Assembly: GCA_958366705.1 (NCBI GenBank) | Contig: CATXCB010000004.1 | Location: 62,001-126,000, forward strand | Source: an uncultured bacterium | Lineage (GTDB): Bacteria > Cyanobacteriota > Vampirovibrionia > Gastranaerophilales > Gastranaerophilaceae | DNA: 64,000 bases | Direction: 5' to 3' | Shown: positions 16,924-26,559 of the stretch, piece after piece | Position numbering within the stretch: the first letter of the stretch is position 1 | Layout: each line of letters starts with the position of its first letter | The notes under the pieces: model-generated | Seen by the model: the letters and a program-made list of their open reading frames with translations, nothing else | Databases searched by the model: none | Told to the model about the DNA's origin: nothing | Position numbers and translations under genes: made by a program

Positions 16924-17409
16924 TTATACTTTATACTCCATGATATAATCATCCATTACAAATCCGTTTCCAATATCTGTTATAACAGAGTCTATCTGTT
17001 TAAAATTCCATTTTGTATAGGCTTTTATTGTGTTTTGGTTATATTTATTCACGGTTAAAATAATCTTTGAATAATTATTCTCTTTTGCAAAATTTTTAAT
17101 AAATTCGAAAGCTAAGGTTCCTAGGCCTTGATGACGAAATTCTTTTTTTATATACAATTTTGATAAAAATAAATAGTTGTCTTTTTTGCTTAGACCTGTG
17201 TAGCCTGCAATGTTGTTATCTTTTTCTAAATAAAAATAGGTATAATTTTCTTCTGCTATTTGTTTTTGTATAGCTTGTTCTGATTGAAATTTGTCAACCA
17301 TATAATCAATTTGTTCTTTTGATAATATTTCAACCCAGTATTCATGCCAGATTTCCGATGCTAAACAAGCTAGTTGTTGTATATCTTTTGCTTCATTTAT
17401 TTTTAACAT
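16924..17409 (-). CDS. GNAT-family N-acetyltransferase
   Basis: This 161-residue protein has a full GNAT fold signature. YFYLEKDNNIAGYTGL forms beta strands 2-3, KLYIKKEFRHQGLGTLAFEF carries the acetyl-CoA-binding motif (R/Q-x-x-G-x-G/A, here RHQGLG), and ILTVNKYNQNTIKAYTKWNFKQ matches the C-terminal motif B. The acceptor substrate is unknown. It converges on the 16161 gene with 16 bases between. Confidence 0.88.
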   Translation of the reverse strand: MLKINEAKDIQQLACLASEIWHEYWVEILSKEQIDYMVDKFQSEQAIQKQIAEENYTYFYLEKDNNIAGYTGLSKKDNYLFLSKLYIKKEFRHQGLGTLAFEFIKNFAKENNYSKIILTVNKYNQNTIKAYTKWNFKQIDSVITDIGNGFVMDDYIMEYKV

Positions 17410-17471
17410 ATTTTGAATATACCATAAATGTTAAATATTTTTCTTACAAAGTTGTTAAATATTAAAATGAT

Positions 17472-17480
17472 TTGTATAAT
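17472..17480 (+). promoter_or_regulatory. -10 region of the CNNM/CorC gene
   Basis: TTTGTATAAT (TATAAT at 17475-17480) precedes the 17509 gene. The leader would be about 22 bases with GAGGT before the ATG. Confidence 0.45.
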
Positions 17481-17508
17481 AAATTTTATAAATTTATTAT
17501 GAGGTCAT

Positions 17509-18810
17509 ATGGTAGTATTTAACTTATTTATTATATTATTTTTACTTTTGGCAAATGGATTTTTTGTAGCATCAGAATTTGCGCTGGTTAGTGTAAGACA
17601 AACCAGAATCAGCCAGCTGGCAAAAGAAGGTGATTCAACTGCTAAAATAACAGAATCGGCATTGAAAGAGCTTGATAAATACATAGCTGCAACTCAATTA
17701 GGTATAACAATTGCAAGTATTGCACTAGGATGGGTTGGAGAGGCTACTCTGGCAAAAATAATTCATCCTTTATTTGATTTTTTGCCTTTTGTTTCAGGGA
17801 CAATTGCTACTCATACACTGGCAGTGGCAATTGCATTTATTGTAATTACTTTTATGCATGTGGTTATAGGTGAATTAATGCCAAAATCTATTGCATTGCA
17901 ATATCCTGAAAAAACAACTCTTCTTATTACAAAACCGCTCGTTCTTATTGCAAAAATTTTTACACCATTTATTTTTCTTCTAAATGGTTTTGGAAATTGG
18001 TTTTTAAAACTATTAAGAATCCCGCCTGCTCACCCATCTCATTCCGTGCATACCGAGGAAGAAATCAATATGATTATTGAAGAAAGTTATAAAGGCGGAG
18101 TATTGAATGAAACTGAGAATTTTATATTAAAAAATACTCTAAAATTTTCTGATTTAATTGCAAAACAAATTATGGTTCCAAGATGCAATGTTGTGACTAT
18201 CTCTGAGAATATTGATTTAAAAGATTTAGATAAAATTTTGCAAGAAAATCAATATTCCAGATATCCTGTTCACAATGGGTCATTTGATAATATTATAGGT
18301 ATTTTGCACGTCAAAGATTTGTACCCTTACTTGAGAGATTGTGATGAGAATTTTTCTTTAGCAAACATTTTGCGCAAGCCTCTGCTTGTTCCGGAAACGA
18401 TGACTACTGATATGTTGCTAAAAAATTTTAAAGAAAATAAAACAGAAATAGCCATTGTAATGGATGAATTTGGAGGAATGTCAGGTATTATTTCTTTAGA
18501 AGATGTTCTGGAAGAAATTCTGGGGGATGTTCAGGATGAATTTGATGATGAAGAAAAAGAAATAAAAAAGGTTAATGAAAACAAATATATTGTTGATGGT
18601 TTGTTAAGAATAGATGAGTTTTTTGAATTTTTTGAGATAAACCGGAAAGAAGATGAAGTTGAAACTATAGGCGGATTTGTACAGAAACTTTTGGGTTGTA
18701 TCGCAAAGAAAAATGACAAAGTTTGTGTTGAACATTTGCATATCAAAGTTATAGAAACAAACGGCAGAAGAATTAATAAACTTCTGGTTGAAAAGTCTGT
18801 AGCAGAATAG
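17509..18810 (+). CDS. CNNM/CorC-type (HlyC-like) transporter protein
   Basis: This 433-residue membrane protein has the standard three parts. A DUF21 transmembrane domain (~1-190) contains NGFFVASEFALVSVRQTRI and the conserved HVVIGELMPKSIALQYPE. A CBS pair follows (~200-330, IMVPRCNVVTISE and VMDEFGGMSGIISLEDVLEEILGD). Last is the CorC_HlyC domain (~345-430, VDGLLRIDEFFEFFEIN). Such proteins are linked to magnesium or cobalt efflux and to ion homeostasis; the older hemolysin label has little support. GAGGT precedes the ATG. It is a single-gene unit converging on the TPR gene. Confidence 0.93.
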   Translation: MVVFNLFIILFLLLANGFFVASEFALVSVRQTRISQLAKEGDSTAKITESALKELDKYIAATQLGITIASIALGWVGEATLAKIIHPLFDFLPFVSGTIATHTLAVAIAFIVITFMHVVIGELMPKSIALQYPEKTTLLITKPLVLIAKIFTPFIFLLNGFGNWFLKLLRIPPAHPSHSVHTEEEINMIIEESYKGGVLNETENFILKNTLKFSDLIAKQIMVPRCNVVTISENIDLKDLDKILQENQYSRYPVHNGSFDNIIGILHVKDLYPYLRDCDENFSLANILRKPLLVPETMTTDMLLKNFKENKTEIAIVMDEFGGMSGIISLEDVLEEILGDVQDEFDDEEKEIKKVNENKYIVDGLLRIDEFFEFFEINRKEDEVETIGGFVQKLLGCIAKKNDKVCVEHLHIKVIETNGRRINKLLVEKSVAE

Positions 18811-18835
18811 GTTTCAATCGTTAAAGTAATATTTA

Positions 18836-20383
18836 TTATTTCACATCAAGAGCTTGCAGCTGCTTTAATTTTGTATTAATTTCATTCATTAAATTAATAT
18901 TATCTGTTTGGCGTGCGTATTTTTGTGCTTTTGTCAATAGATTATATGCTTTATTCAAATTATTGAATTCAACCATAATATCTGCGGCAGATAAATAATT
19001 TTGAGCTGCTTTTGCAGGAGATTCTGCATTTGTATAATTTTTTACAGCTTGAGAATATGATTTCAAGGCTTTTTCAGGCTCATCAAATTTTGTATGTGCT
19101 TTTCCTGTATTAGATGCAACAAAGCCTCGCAAGTTATAATTTTCTGTTTCTGCAGCTAAACCTGAAGCTACATCGTAAAAATCAAAAGCTTCTTTATCAT
19201 ACATATCTGTATAAATATTTCCGATTTTTGTCAAAGATGCAGATTGAGCAGGAAGATTTTCTGCTTCTCCTGCGTAAGATACTGTTGTTACATAATGGTC
19301 AAGTGCCGGTGTTATCTGGTTTACATCATCATATATTTGAGCCATTGAATAGTGAGCTTTGGTTTTCACATTTTCATCGTTTGATAATTTTGCGGCCTGA
19401 TTGTAACTTTTTAATGCTTGAGCTAAATAATCATGATCATCATAAATTTTTCCTACTTCGTAGTAAATTTTTCCTGAAGTTTCAGTATCTTCTAACTCCA
19501 TAGCTCTATTTAATGCTTTTTCAAATGACTTAATTGCATTTTCCGGATCATTTGCATAAGCGTATTTTTTAGCCTGAATAAATAATGATTTTAGTTGTTT
19601 ATCCTGCGGGATTTTAGTTGAAGCAGTTTGACCTGCAACAGAAATAGGAATTACATTTGGATTTTCTTCAACAGCTTTTGGAAGTTCTTCAACTTGAGAA
19701 GTTTCTTTTAACTCTTCCTGTCGTTTGGTTTGGCTTGTTGAACCATCAGGAAATTTTACAAGAAATCTTTCATTTATATCTTCTTCGTCATAATTATAAT
19801 TGATTTTTTGTAAAAATAGAGTGTCTACCCAGTTTTCTACAACTTTTGAATTTTTATTTAAAGTTTCTGAAATATGCCTATCTAAGATAGAGGCAGCATT
19901 TTTCAAGTTTGATTTAACAAGTTTTGTGTCAGGGTCATTTCTTTTTACCTGCTTTTCAATCAAACCTATATAGTCATTTACTTCTTCATAAAGGTCATCA
20001 GGAGTACCTATAGCAAGAGCTGTATTTCTAAAATCTTTTAAAATTTGAGCAATATTTATCTGGCTGTCAATTTTATTTTGAATTGAAGCATTCACAGGTG
20101 CTGCAGCACTTACATTCTGTTGATGAACCGGTGTATTAAGATTAACATTTGAATATCCGTTCTGGTTCGGGATATTAAATTTTTGTTCATAAGCAGGGGT
20201 ATAAGCCGGAGCTTTTTGTTCTACATATTGCAGCCCTTTACTTTTAGCATTTGAATTAGATTCTTGTTCTTTCTGCGCATTTGCAGCTGTGGATTTTTCT
20301 TCTTCCTCGCGTTTTTTAACAGGATTTCTGTTATCCTGCTTTACATATGGTCTTTGATATATATTATTTAAACTCAATCCCAT
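18836..20383 (-). CDS. TPR-repeat protein
   Basis: This 515-residue protein has a low-complexity N-terminus (Lys/Glu/Asn/Gln-rich, ~1-110), a helical middle (~110-210) and tandem tetratricopeptide repeats from ~265 to 500. Examples of repeat units are AIKSFEKALNRAMELEDTE, ALKSYNQAAKLSNDEN and ALKSYSQAVKNYTNAES. TPRs mediate protein-protein contact. No signal peptide is seen. AGAGGGTGG and a TATAAT farther upstream precede the ATG. The N-terminus, MGLSLNNIYQRPYV, is not recognised. The partner is unknown. Confidence 0.78.
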   Translation of the reverse strand: MGLSLNNIYQRPYVKQDNRNPVKKREEEEKSTAANAQKEQESNSNAKSKGLQYVEQKAPAYTPAYEQKFNIPNQNGYSNVNLNTPVHQQNVSAAAPVNASIQNKIDSQINIAQILKDFRNTALAIGTPDDLYEEVNDYIGLIEKQVKRNDPDTKLVKSNLKNAASILDRHISETLNKNSKVVENWVDTLFLQKINYNYDEEDINERFLVKFPDGSTSQTKRQEELKETSQVEELPKAVEENPNVIPISVAGQTASTKIPQDKQLKSLFIQAKKYAYANDPENAIKSFEKALNRAMELEDTETSGKIYYEVGKIYDDHDYLAQALKSYNQAAKLSNDENVKTKAHYSMAQIYDDVNQITPALDHYVTTVSYAGEAENLPAQSASLTKIGNIYTDMYDKEAFDFYDVASGLAAETENYNLRGFVASNTGKAHTKFDEPEKALKSYSQAVKNYTNAESPAKAAQNYLSAADIMVEFNNLNKAYNLLTKAQKYARQTDNINLMNEINTKLKQLQALDVK

Positions 20384-20687
20384 ATTTTATTTATCCACCC
20401 TCTAGTCTGCTATTATACACTCTATTTGTACCATAATTTTATTGCAAAAAGGTCATACTTTCGTATGATTTTTTACATATAATATTTAAGTTTATTTTAC
20501 TAAAAGTCAAATTAATGAAAAGTATTTTTTAAAGTGCTGGCAATTATCTGTAAGTTTGACTATATAAGGATTCTATCTACTTTAATTGTGTGATTCAAAA
20601 AGTATTTTTTTAATAAATGTAAATAATTTGACATAACACCATGACAAACCTTTGTAATTATTTTATTATCAGAATATCGGAGGAAGA
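20384..20687. other. divergent AT-rich intergenic region
   Basis: This ~304-base region holds the minus-strand promoter of the TPR gene. A plus-strand hairpin, TCATAC-TTTC-GTATGA (20453-20468), is followed by six T residues. A TTGACA at 20628-20633 lies 54 bases before the 20688 gene. I see no coding sequence; the hairpin would end a short unassigned transcript. Confidence 0.4.
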
Positions 20688-21194
20688 ATGTTAGATAATA
20701 TGGTAGAAAATAAATCAGAATTTGACTTAACTTCAAAAAGTGCATTCTCAAATGAAACAGATTCATTTACGTCTCGCTCATTTGCTGCATTACTTGCCAA
20801 AAATAATGTACCGGGTTCTCATAAAAGAATTGCAGACAATTATTTAATTATAAAAAAAGTTTTTAAATTTCAGGCATGTTTAAGCAGAATTTCAAATGTA
20901 GAAAAATCATTATTAGAAAAATATGATTTTAATATTTTGGAATTTACAACAATGAAACAAATGTATGACGAGTTGGCACTTTTACAGCAATGGTCTTGTT
21001 CTAATGATGAAACCTTGAGAGCTGACTCTGATAATATTTTGATGATTCGTGTTAAAGAATTAAAATTTCTTGAAGCCAGCCGTTATGCTTCAATTTCAAA
21101 CGAAATTTACAATGGATACAAAGCATTGGAACAATACTTAAAAGAAATTAGTAAATTTCAAACAATGCAGTCTATTAAATTAACAGGATTTTAA
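20688..21194 (+). CDS. hypothetical helical protein
   Basis: This 168-residue soluble protein starts with a Ser/Asn-rich segment (1-45) and continues with predicted helices. I recognise no motif. CGGAGGAAG lies directly before the ATG, a strong ribosome site, and a stable terminator follows. It is transcribed away from the TPR gene. Confidence 0.65.
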   Translation: MLDNMVENKSEFDLTSKSAFSNETDSFTSRSFAALLAKNNVPGSHKRIADNYLIIKKVFKFQACLSRISNVEKSLLEKYDFNILEFTTMKQMYDELALLQQWSCSNDETLRADSDNILMIRVKELKFLEASRYASISNEIYNGYKALEQYLKEISKFQTMQSIKLTGF

Positions 21195-21228
21195 TACGCT
21201 TTTAAATAAAACATACTATATATACGCT

Positions 21229-21264
21229 AAAAAGCTACGAGATAAGATTTATCTCGTAGCTTTT
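21229..21264 (+). terminator. intrinsic terminator
   Basis: AAAAGCTACGAGATAA pairs with TTATCTCGTAGCTTTT around a short loop (a 15-bp stem), flanked by A and T runs. Confidence 0.85.
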
Positions 21265-21383
21265 ATAAAGAGTAGAATTTGTAAACCTCTTGCTATCTCT
21301 CACAAATAGGCACGAACAATGCAGCATCCGGAAGTTGATTCTTACTTGGTGTTTTAGGGCTCAGTTAAAGCGTCAGACAAATA

Positions 21384-21532
21384 GATTCCGAAACTAGTTC
21401 GGAATGACTAATAATATCCCTGTAACCCTGAACTCGTTTCAGGGTCTCAGTATAACAGATTACAAAACACCGAGTAGGAACAAAAATTACGTTTCGTATA
21501 CTCAACTAATTTTCTAGTCAATTCGGAATGAC
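21384..21532. repeat. MITE-like GTCAT...ATGAC palindromic repeat
   Basis: It contains GATTCCGAAACTAGTTCGG, CCTGAACTCGTTTCAGGGTC and the module AATTACGTTTCGTATACTC...AATTTTCTAGTCAATTCGGAATGAC, as at 5546 and 24956. The rest of the 21265-21559 gap shows only related fragments (TTACTTGGTGTTTTAG and ACACCGAGTAGG, which are near-complementary). Confidence 0.75.
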
Positions 21533-21559
21533 TGTGCTACACTGAATTTGGTATTTATT

Positions 21560-22243
21560 TTAATTCCTGTTGTTTCTTATTGGAAAAATATGGTAAATCA
21601 CAAGCAGTGTAAGTATTGCAATTACCCCATATGTTTGGAATTTCATAATAACAATCGAAACAATAGCACTTATGCATAAAAATAATATTGAATAGTAAAT
21701 AATGTTTTTTATCCCTGCACTTATTTTGCGTGTTTTTTGAAGCTCTCTTGCCATTTTATCTATATTTGATTGTTCTTTGGCTTTTTCTTCTGTCTCATCG
21801 TCAATAATTTTGCTTTCTTTTAATTCTTCGACAGCCTCTCTGTATGTTCTGTTGACAAATCTTTCTACAAGCGGCAGGGTTACTTCATGTGGTGCGTCAT
21901 TTTTAACACATGCATACATAACTTCCCACATAGTAAACCATATTTTTTGCATAACAACTTTCCAATATTTCGCAGGAATGCCGGAACGAAATAAATCGAT
22001 TTCTTTGTGAAAAGACCATTCAGCTATAACCTGAATGTAAAAACATTGTTCATCAAAATCAAGTTTAGAAAATGCTTCATCCTCCTGCATAGAATTTGCC
22101 ATTAATGTTGCGGATTTACGTATGTTTTTGGTCAAATAATTTTTTTGCAGTTCGTTAACATCTTCAGGAAGTAAAGGACAAACCTGATTTATTAAGTCTT
22201 CAATAAAATCTGAATATTTTTTATCAATAGCTTTATCTTCCAT
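21560..22243 (-). CDS. hypothetical protein with C-terminal membrane hairpin
   Basis: This 227-residue protein has a soluble helical N-terminal ~165 residues, a charged segment (EELKESKIIDDETEEKAKEQS) and two C-terminal membrane helices (~178-197 and ~202-218), ending in a basic tail. A tail-anchored cytoplasmic domain is likely. I recognise no family. TATAAT (22255-22250) ends six bases before the ATG, with AGGGAA between, so it could be leaderless or use a very short leader. Confidence 0.65.
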   Translation of the reverse strand: MEDKAIDKKYSDFIEDLINQVCPLLPEDVNELQKNYLTKNIRKSATLMANSMQEDEAFSKLDFDEQCFYIQVIAEWSFHKEIDLFRSGIPAKYWKVVMQKIWFTMWEVMYACVKNDAPHEVTLPLVERFVNRTYREAVEELKESKIIDDETEEKAKEQSNIDKMARELQKTRKISAGIKNIIYYSILFLCISAIVSIVIMKFQTYGVIAILTLLVIYHIFPIRNNRN

Positions 22244-22309
22244 TTCCCTATTATAGGAAATAAATCAACAGAATTTGTCATATATATAGACTAAATATTT
22301 TGAAAAAAA

Positions 22310-23137
22310 TTATTTATCTTGAGCGCATCCTGTCTGATAGCCAGGTACCAGTAGTGCTAATGGAATAACTCTGCCGATTTTAGAACCAAAAGCAGACTCT
22401 TTGTTCATCATTGATGTTGCCATGCATAAATCATCGACGTGCGGAGCAAAATCACTAGCTTTGATATCTCTTTCTACTTTTTGGTGATAAAGTTTTTCAT
22501 TGATAAAGTTAGAAACTTTGTTTCCAAGGAATATTCCGACACCCAGAAAACCGAGTGTTGCACCTAAATTTGGCATACTTTTTAAACTTTTATCTACAAT
22601 ATTTGTAATTCTTGTATTTTTATTTAGCTGAGGCATTGCATCTTGAATTCTTGCAGAGTATTTTCCAAATAATCTGGAACCCTGTCCGACACATAATACA
22701 GGGACAAGTACATTTCCTAAAAGTTGGCTTAAAACTTCACGTTTTTTGGCTCGAATATTTGATTTATCATCCACCAAACATCCTCCGACAAAACCTCCGG
22801 CTACAGAACCTGCAGCTATAGACAATATTTGTGGTTCTTCAAATTCAATAGATTTATTTTTAGGTGCGTATTTAAAGATTGCCCAATCTTTCATTGGAGT
22901 TTTAAAAATTTTGGCAGGATTTAAAGAAAAACCTTTTCTTTTTGCCCAGAAAGCTATCATCGGAGCCATACCCAGTACAGATGAACCTAAAATTGTACAT
23001 TTTTGCTTATTGTTTAATTTATTACTGTCCTGGTTATGTGATGTAAATTGTTGAAAATTAACGTTTTGTTTTTCACTAAAATTTTTGTTTTGACCATAAT
23101 TTTTGTTAATACTGCTTGATGTAATTTTATTAATCAT
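22310..23137 (-). CDS. lineage-specific Gly/Ala-rich membrane protein
   Basis: This 275-residue protein has an Asn/Gln-rich N-terminus (~1-45), then several moderately hydrophobic Gly/Ala-rich segments (CTILGSSVLGMAPMIAFWA; ILSIAAGSVAGGFVGGCLV; LGATLGFLGVGIFLG) separated by basic loops. No known domain is visible. AAGGAAA lies before the ATG. It is divergent from the next gene, which has a similar composition, and a third such protein lies at 57804-58646. Function unknown; probably inner-membrane associated. Confidence 0.6.
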   Translation of the reverse strand: MINKITSSSINKNYGQNKNFSEKQNVNFQQFTSHNQDSNKLNNKQKCTILGSSVLGMAPMIAFWAKRKGFSLNPAKIFKTPMKDWAIFKYAPKNKSIEFEEPQILSIAAGSVAGGFVGGCLVDDKSNIRAKKREVLSQLLGNVLVPVLCVGQGSRLFGKYSARIQDAMPQLNKNTRITNIVDKSLKSMPNLGATLGFLGVGIFLGNKVSNFINEKLYHQKVERDIKASDFAPHVDDLCMATSMMNKESAFGSKIGRVIPLALLVPGYQTGCAQDK

Positions 23138-23298
23138 AACTATTTCCTTCAGTTATAATGTATCAAAATATGAACATAAAAAATATTGCCATTATTATTA
23201 TACCACTTAAATATTTGTAACAAAATATTAAAAGTTTAAAACTATTGAGCAAAAAAACTAATTCAGTAATCTTAAATAAATATCAAAAGGTAAAAATT

Positions 23299-24834
23299 AT
23301 GTCTTTAAGAATCCCAATAGCAAATACAAATAAAGTAATGAGCCGAAATTTGGTAAAACAAATGGCTAGTGACGGATTTCTTCCTGTTATTGCATTAGAA
23401 GCATTTGTTGAAGGTGGAAGAACTTATCAAGCGTATAAAAGAGGCGGTTTTGATGAAGCCAGAGAAAGAATTACTGAAGAATTTTCAGGTGCTGTTTTCT
23501 GGCTGGGCGGGGTTACAGCTTTAAATTGTTTGTTTGAAAAACTGGGTCAAAAATTATTAAAACTGCCGAATAAAACAGTTGATATTGCTCAAGATTCAGT
23601 ACGTAAGCCGCTTGAAAATTATTTGCATTCGGAAACAACAAAAGATGGTGCTAAAATTCTTGAAAAAACTATGGCAAAATTTAAATTTGCAAAAGTTGTC
23701 TCAAGTGTTTTAATAGCAAATGCTTTTATAGGTTTTGTTTTGCCTAAGATTAATCAAAGTATTACCCGTTCTTATCATAAAAATAAACCGCAGCAAGACC
23801 AAAAACCTAATTTGAATAATTCAAATCAAAATTTACAGCAGCCTAACATGGATAGTTTTGTAAATAAAAATAATAAACAAAAAGACAAAAAAGATATTCC
23901 GTTTGGAATGAATTTATTGTCGATTGCAAATAAATTTGAAAGTGACAGAAACTACAAACTTCTTGCTGTAGATGCAGGAACTGCATCAGGCAGAGCTTAT
24001 TCTGCCAGAAATAATGATGAAAGAGTTGAAATTTTATTTAGAGACCTTGGTTCTATTTATTTTTATATGTTTAATATGCAAAATATGAACAAATGGCTGA
24101 ATAAAATTGAACAAAAAGGCGTTGGCACACGTTTAGACCCTGTTTCTGCAGAATTTGCAACTAAGTATATGCAAGAATACTTAAACTCAAAAGGCACTGA
24201 TAAAGTAAGTGTTGAAGAATTTTCAAAAGATATGTTGGGTAAGCATATTGATTTACCTGAAGTATTAAAAACTAAATTTGAAGGACAAGGTACTAAGGTA
24301 ATTAACCTTGAAACATTCAAGCAAGAGTTAAAATCAATCGTACCGGAAGCTGAATTGAAAACTTTTGAACAAATAGCAGATAAAATGTCTCAACTTCAAC
24401 CTAAGGTTAAAGGTATTTCTATACTAACAGAAGCTCAGGCAAAAGATATTTTGTGCGGAGGACATATTAATAATCCTGAATTTTTAAAAGAGTTCTTTAA
24501 AAATAGATTTGGAAGTACTTTTATGGATAAATATAAGTACGTTGCTCAAAATGATTTAGATGCTATAAAAAAAGATTTAGTGCAATATGTCAATTCGATT
24601 GTAGAATCTGCAAAGAAGACAAATGCAAATGAAATTACTCAATCATTATTGAAAAAAGCATCTAATAATAATTTAAAAATGAATGCTATCAATTGGGGCT
24701 CAGGTTTTGTAATTTCAGCATTATTCCTGTCAACAATTATTCCAAAATTACAGTATTTAATTACAAAATTAAGGACAGGTTCTAATTCATTCCCTGGTAC
24801 AGAAGAATTCAGACAGCAAGAAAACACAAAATAA
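23299..24834 (+). CDS. lineage-specific membrane-associated protein
   Basis: This ~511-residue protein has hydrophobic stretches near residues 65-80 (GAVFWLGGVTALNCLF), 133-150 (VVSSVLIANAFIGFVLP) and 480-500 (GFVISALFLSTIIPKL). A Gln/Asn/Lys-rich linker (~160-205) and a long soluble middle lie between. No family is recognised. I start at the ATG at 23299, which has AAAGG nine bases upstream; the frame opens from a TTG at 23245 with no ribosome site. It is divergent from the 22310 gene, with which it may share regulation and location. Confidence 0.6.
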   Translation: MSLRIPIANTNKVMSRNLVKQMASDGFLPVIALEAFVEGGRTYQAYKRGGFDEARERITEEFSGAVFWLGGVTALNCLFEKLGQKLLKLPNKTVDIAQDSVRKPLENYLHSETTKDGAKILEKTMAKFKFAKVVSSVLIANAFIGFVLPKINQSITRSYHKNKPQQDQKPNLNNSNQNLQQPNMDSFVNKNNKQKDKKDIPFGMNLLSIANKFESDRNYKLLAVDAGTASGRAYSARNNDERVEILFRDLGSIYFYMFNMQNMNKWLNKIEQKGVGTRLDPVSAEFATKYMQEYLNSKGTDKVSVEEFSKDMLGKHIDLPEVLKTKFEGQGTKVINLETFKQELKSIVPEAELKTFEQIADKMSQLQPKVKGISILTEAQAKDILCGGHINNPEFLKEFFKNRFGSTFMDKYKYVAQNDLDAIKKDLVQYVNSIVESAKKTNANEITQSLLKKASNNNLKMNAINWGSGFVISALFLSTIIPKLQYLITKLRTGSNSFPGTEEFRQQENTK

Positions 24835-24888
24835 TTTGGTCGTAATGCTGAGTGAATGCGAAGAATCATTTTAAAGATTCAACAATAA

Positions 24889-25100
24889 CATTGCGGAGCT
24901 GAATTTGCTTGTGTTGCGAGTAAATAATTGGTAGCGAATCTACGTACGTAGTACCGTCATTCCAAACTTGTTTCGGAATCTCATTGTTGGATGCTTAGAT
25001 TGGGCTCCTGAAACAAGTTCAGGGTGACATTCTGTCCGTTCGGCAGATAGAAAATTACGTTTCGTATACTCAACTAATTTTCTTATCAATTTAGGATGAC
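24889..25100. repeat. composite dispersed repeat: ACGTACGT module plus MITE-like module
   Basis: ATTGCGGAGCTGAATTTG...AATTGGTAGCGAATC and the palindrome CTACGTACGTAG come first. From 24956 follows GTCATTCCAAACTTGTTTCGG, CTCCTGAAACAAGTTCAGG and the AATTACGTTTCGTATACTC...AGGATGAC module ending at 25100. It fills most of the 24835-25175 gap; no gene seen. Confidence 0.75.
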
Positions 25101-25175
25101 ATATTATTTGTACAGCAATAATTTATTATTACGCTGAAAAATACTAATAACTCCGATAAAATTTTGACTATTAAA

Positions 25176-26045
25176 TTATTTTCTACTTTTATATTTAAAA
25201 ATATTTATTTTTCCAAACAAGAAAATATACTTGCTATGGATACTTTCTTTTATGGTAAATAGGGCTTTTCCAAAAATTTTAAATCTATAAACTTCAGCTT
25301 TATATAACCCGTCCGGCACATTGATGTTATGTTCTTTTATAAAATTAAGAACCTGCTGTCTGACAAGAATATAATGTTCATTTTGAACTTTATTAATACC
25401 TTTTTTTACAATAGATTTTGGATTTACAAAATATCTGTAATATGTATTTGGAACAGTTACGAGTCTTTTTGAAAAATATAAAGACCTTGCAGTAAAATCT
25501 CTATCTTCATAATACATACCAGGTACAAATTTTAAATTTATTGATTTTAGAAATTCTGTTTTATAAATCTTATTCCAAACACAACCCTCTCTGTAAGTTT
25601 TGCAGATTAAATATTTATCTTCCGGTTTCTCATAAACCTGTTCAGCTGAAAACCCAAGTCTTATTTTCTTTTTTGCAGGATGTTCTCTTACAAAATCTGC
25701 CGCTGCGACATCTGCAGAATTTTTAACAGCAGAAGTATAAAGTTTTTCAAAAAAATCTAAATCAACCCAGTCATCAGAATCTACAAAACCTATATATTCT
25801 CCATTTGCATTATCCATACCATTATTTCTGGCAACAGATAATCCTGCATTTTCCTGATTTAATATAATAATTCTTTTATCTTTCTTGGCATATTCTTCTA
25901 AAATTTTAGGAGAGGAATCTTTTGAACCGTCATTAACACAAATTATTTCAATATCTTCAAGAGTTTGATTAATCAAACTATCAAGACACCTTGATAAATA
26001 TTTCTCTACATTGTAGACAGGTACTATTACTGAAACTTTTGGCAT
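25176..26045 (-). CDS. family 2 glycosyltransferase
   Basis: This 289-residue GT-A enzyme transfers a sugar from a nucleotide donor to a surface glycan. VSVIVPVYNVEKYLSRCLDSL opens the domain (a GT2 hallmark), IEIICVNDGSKDSS binds the nucleotide, YIGFVDSDDWVD holds the metal-binding DxD, and MYYEDRDF supplies the likely catalytic acid region. The C-terminus, TIKESIHSKYIFLFGKINIF, matches a motif found at the N-termini of four other glycan proteins in this window. AAAGGA precedes the ATG. It is the last gene of a four-gene minus-strand operon, 49 bases after the cytidylyltransferase. Confidence 0.93.
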   Translation of the reverse strand: MPKVSVIVPVYNVEKYLSRCLDSLINQTLEDIEIICVNDGSKDSSPKILEEYAKKDKRIIILNQENAGLSVARNNGMDNANGEYIGFVDSDDWVDLDFFEKLYTSAVKNSADVAAADFVREHPAKKKIRLGFSAEQVYEKPEDKYLICKTYREGCVWNKIYKTEFLKSINLKFVPGMYYEDRDFTARSLYFSKRLVTVPNTYYRYFVNPKSIVKKGINKVQNEHYILVRQQVLNFIKEHNINVPDGLYKAEVYRFKIFGKALFTIKESIHSKYIFLFGKINIFKYKSRK

Positions 26046-26094
26046 TTGTTTTATCCTTTCTTTGTGAAAATCTCAGCTCAAAACATATTTTATC

Positions 26095-26559
26095 TTAAAC
26101 TTTTTTTATTTCTAAATCTGCAGGAAGATGATTATCTGCTTTTTGTTGAAGTTTTTTATAATTATTATAAATTTTCTTTTTAAGATTTGTAGAACTTATA
26201 CCATCTCCATAAGGGAAATACACAACATCAACCCCTTGCTTTTTTAAATAATCGTATTTACCAGCCCAGTCATCTCCGACAACAAATATATCGAAATGTA
26301 ATTTATCAACTTTATCTGTATGATCAAGTGATTTTTGCGGAATAACAATATCCGGTCCTTTAATTGCTTTCATCAGAGCTATTCTCTCTTCAAACGGAAT
26401 AATCGGCTGTGATTTATAAGAAGCAACAAGTTCATCCGTATTAACTCCAACAATTAAAATATCACCTAAAGCTCTTGCATATTCAATCATTTTTAAGTGA
26501 TTAAAATGAAGCATATCAAAAGTTCCGGATGTGTAAACTACAGTTTTATTCCCAATCAT
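26095..26559 (-). CDS. TagD-like glycerol-3-phosphate-type cytidylyltransferase
   Basis: This 154-residue nucleotidyltransferase has VVYTSGTFDMLHFNHLKMIEYA (its core is TFDMLHFNH, an HxGH variant with HFNH), VVGDDWAGKYDYLK, and GDGISSTNLKKKI. The spacing and the GDDW.GK..YLK and ISST motifs fit glycerol-3-phosphate cytidylyltransferases best, which make CDP-glycerol from CTP. Related enzymes act on heptose-1-phosphate or other phospho-alcohols. The first residue pair reads HFNH rather than HxGH, so Gly is replaced. It overlaps the aminotransferase gene by four bases (ATGA), pointing to a joint pathway. Confidence 0.82.
   Translation of the reverse strand: MIGNKTVVYTSGTFDMLHFNHLKMIEYARALGDILIVGVNTDELVASYKSQPIIPFEERIALMKAIKGPDIVIPQKSLDHTDKVDKLHFDIFVVGDDWAGKYDYLKKQGVDVVYFPYGDGISSTNLKKKIYNNYKKLQQKADNHLPADLEIKKV

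Noticed and set aside
21265..21559. CRISPR array in repeat-rich gaps.
   Set aside because: Repeats are palindromic modules of unequal spacing, with no regular spacers and no cas genes.
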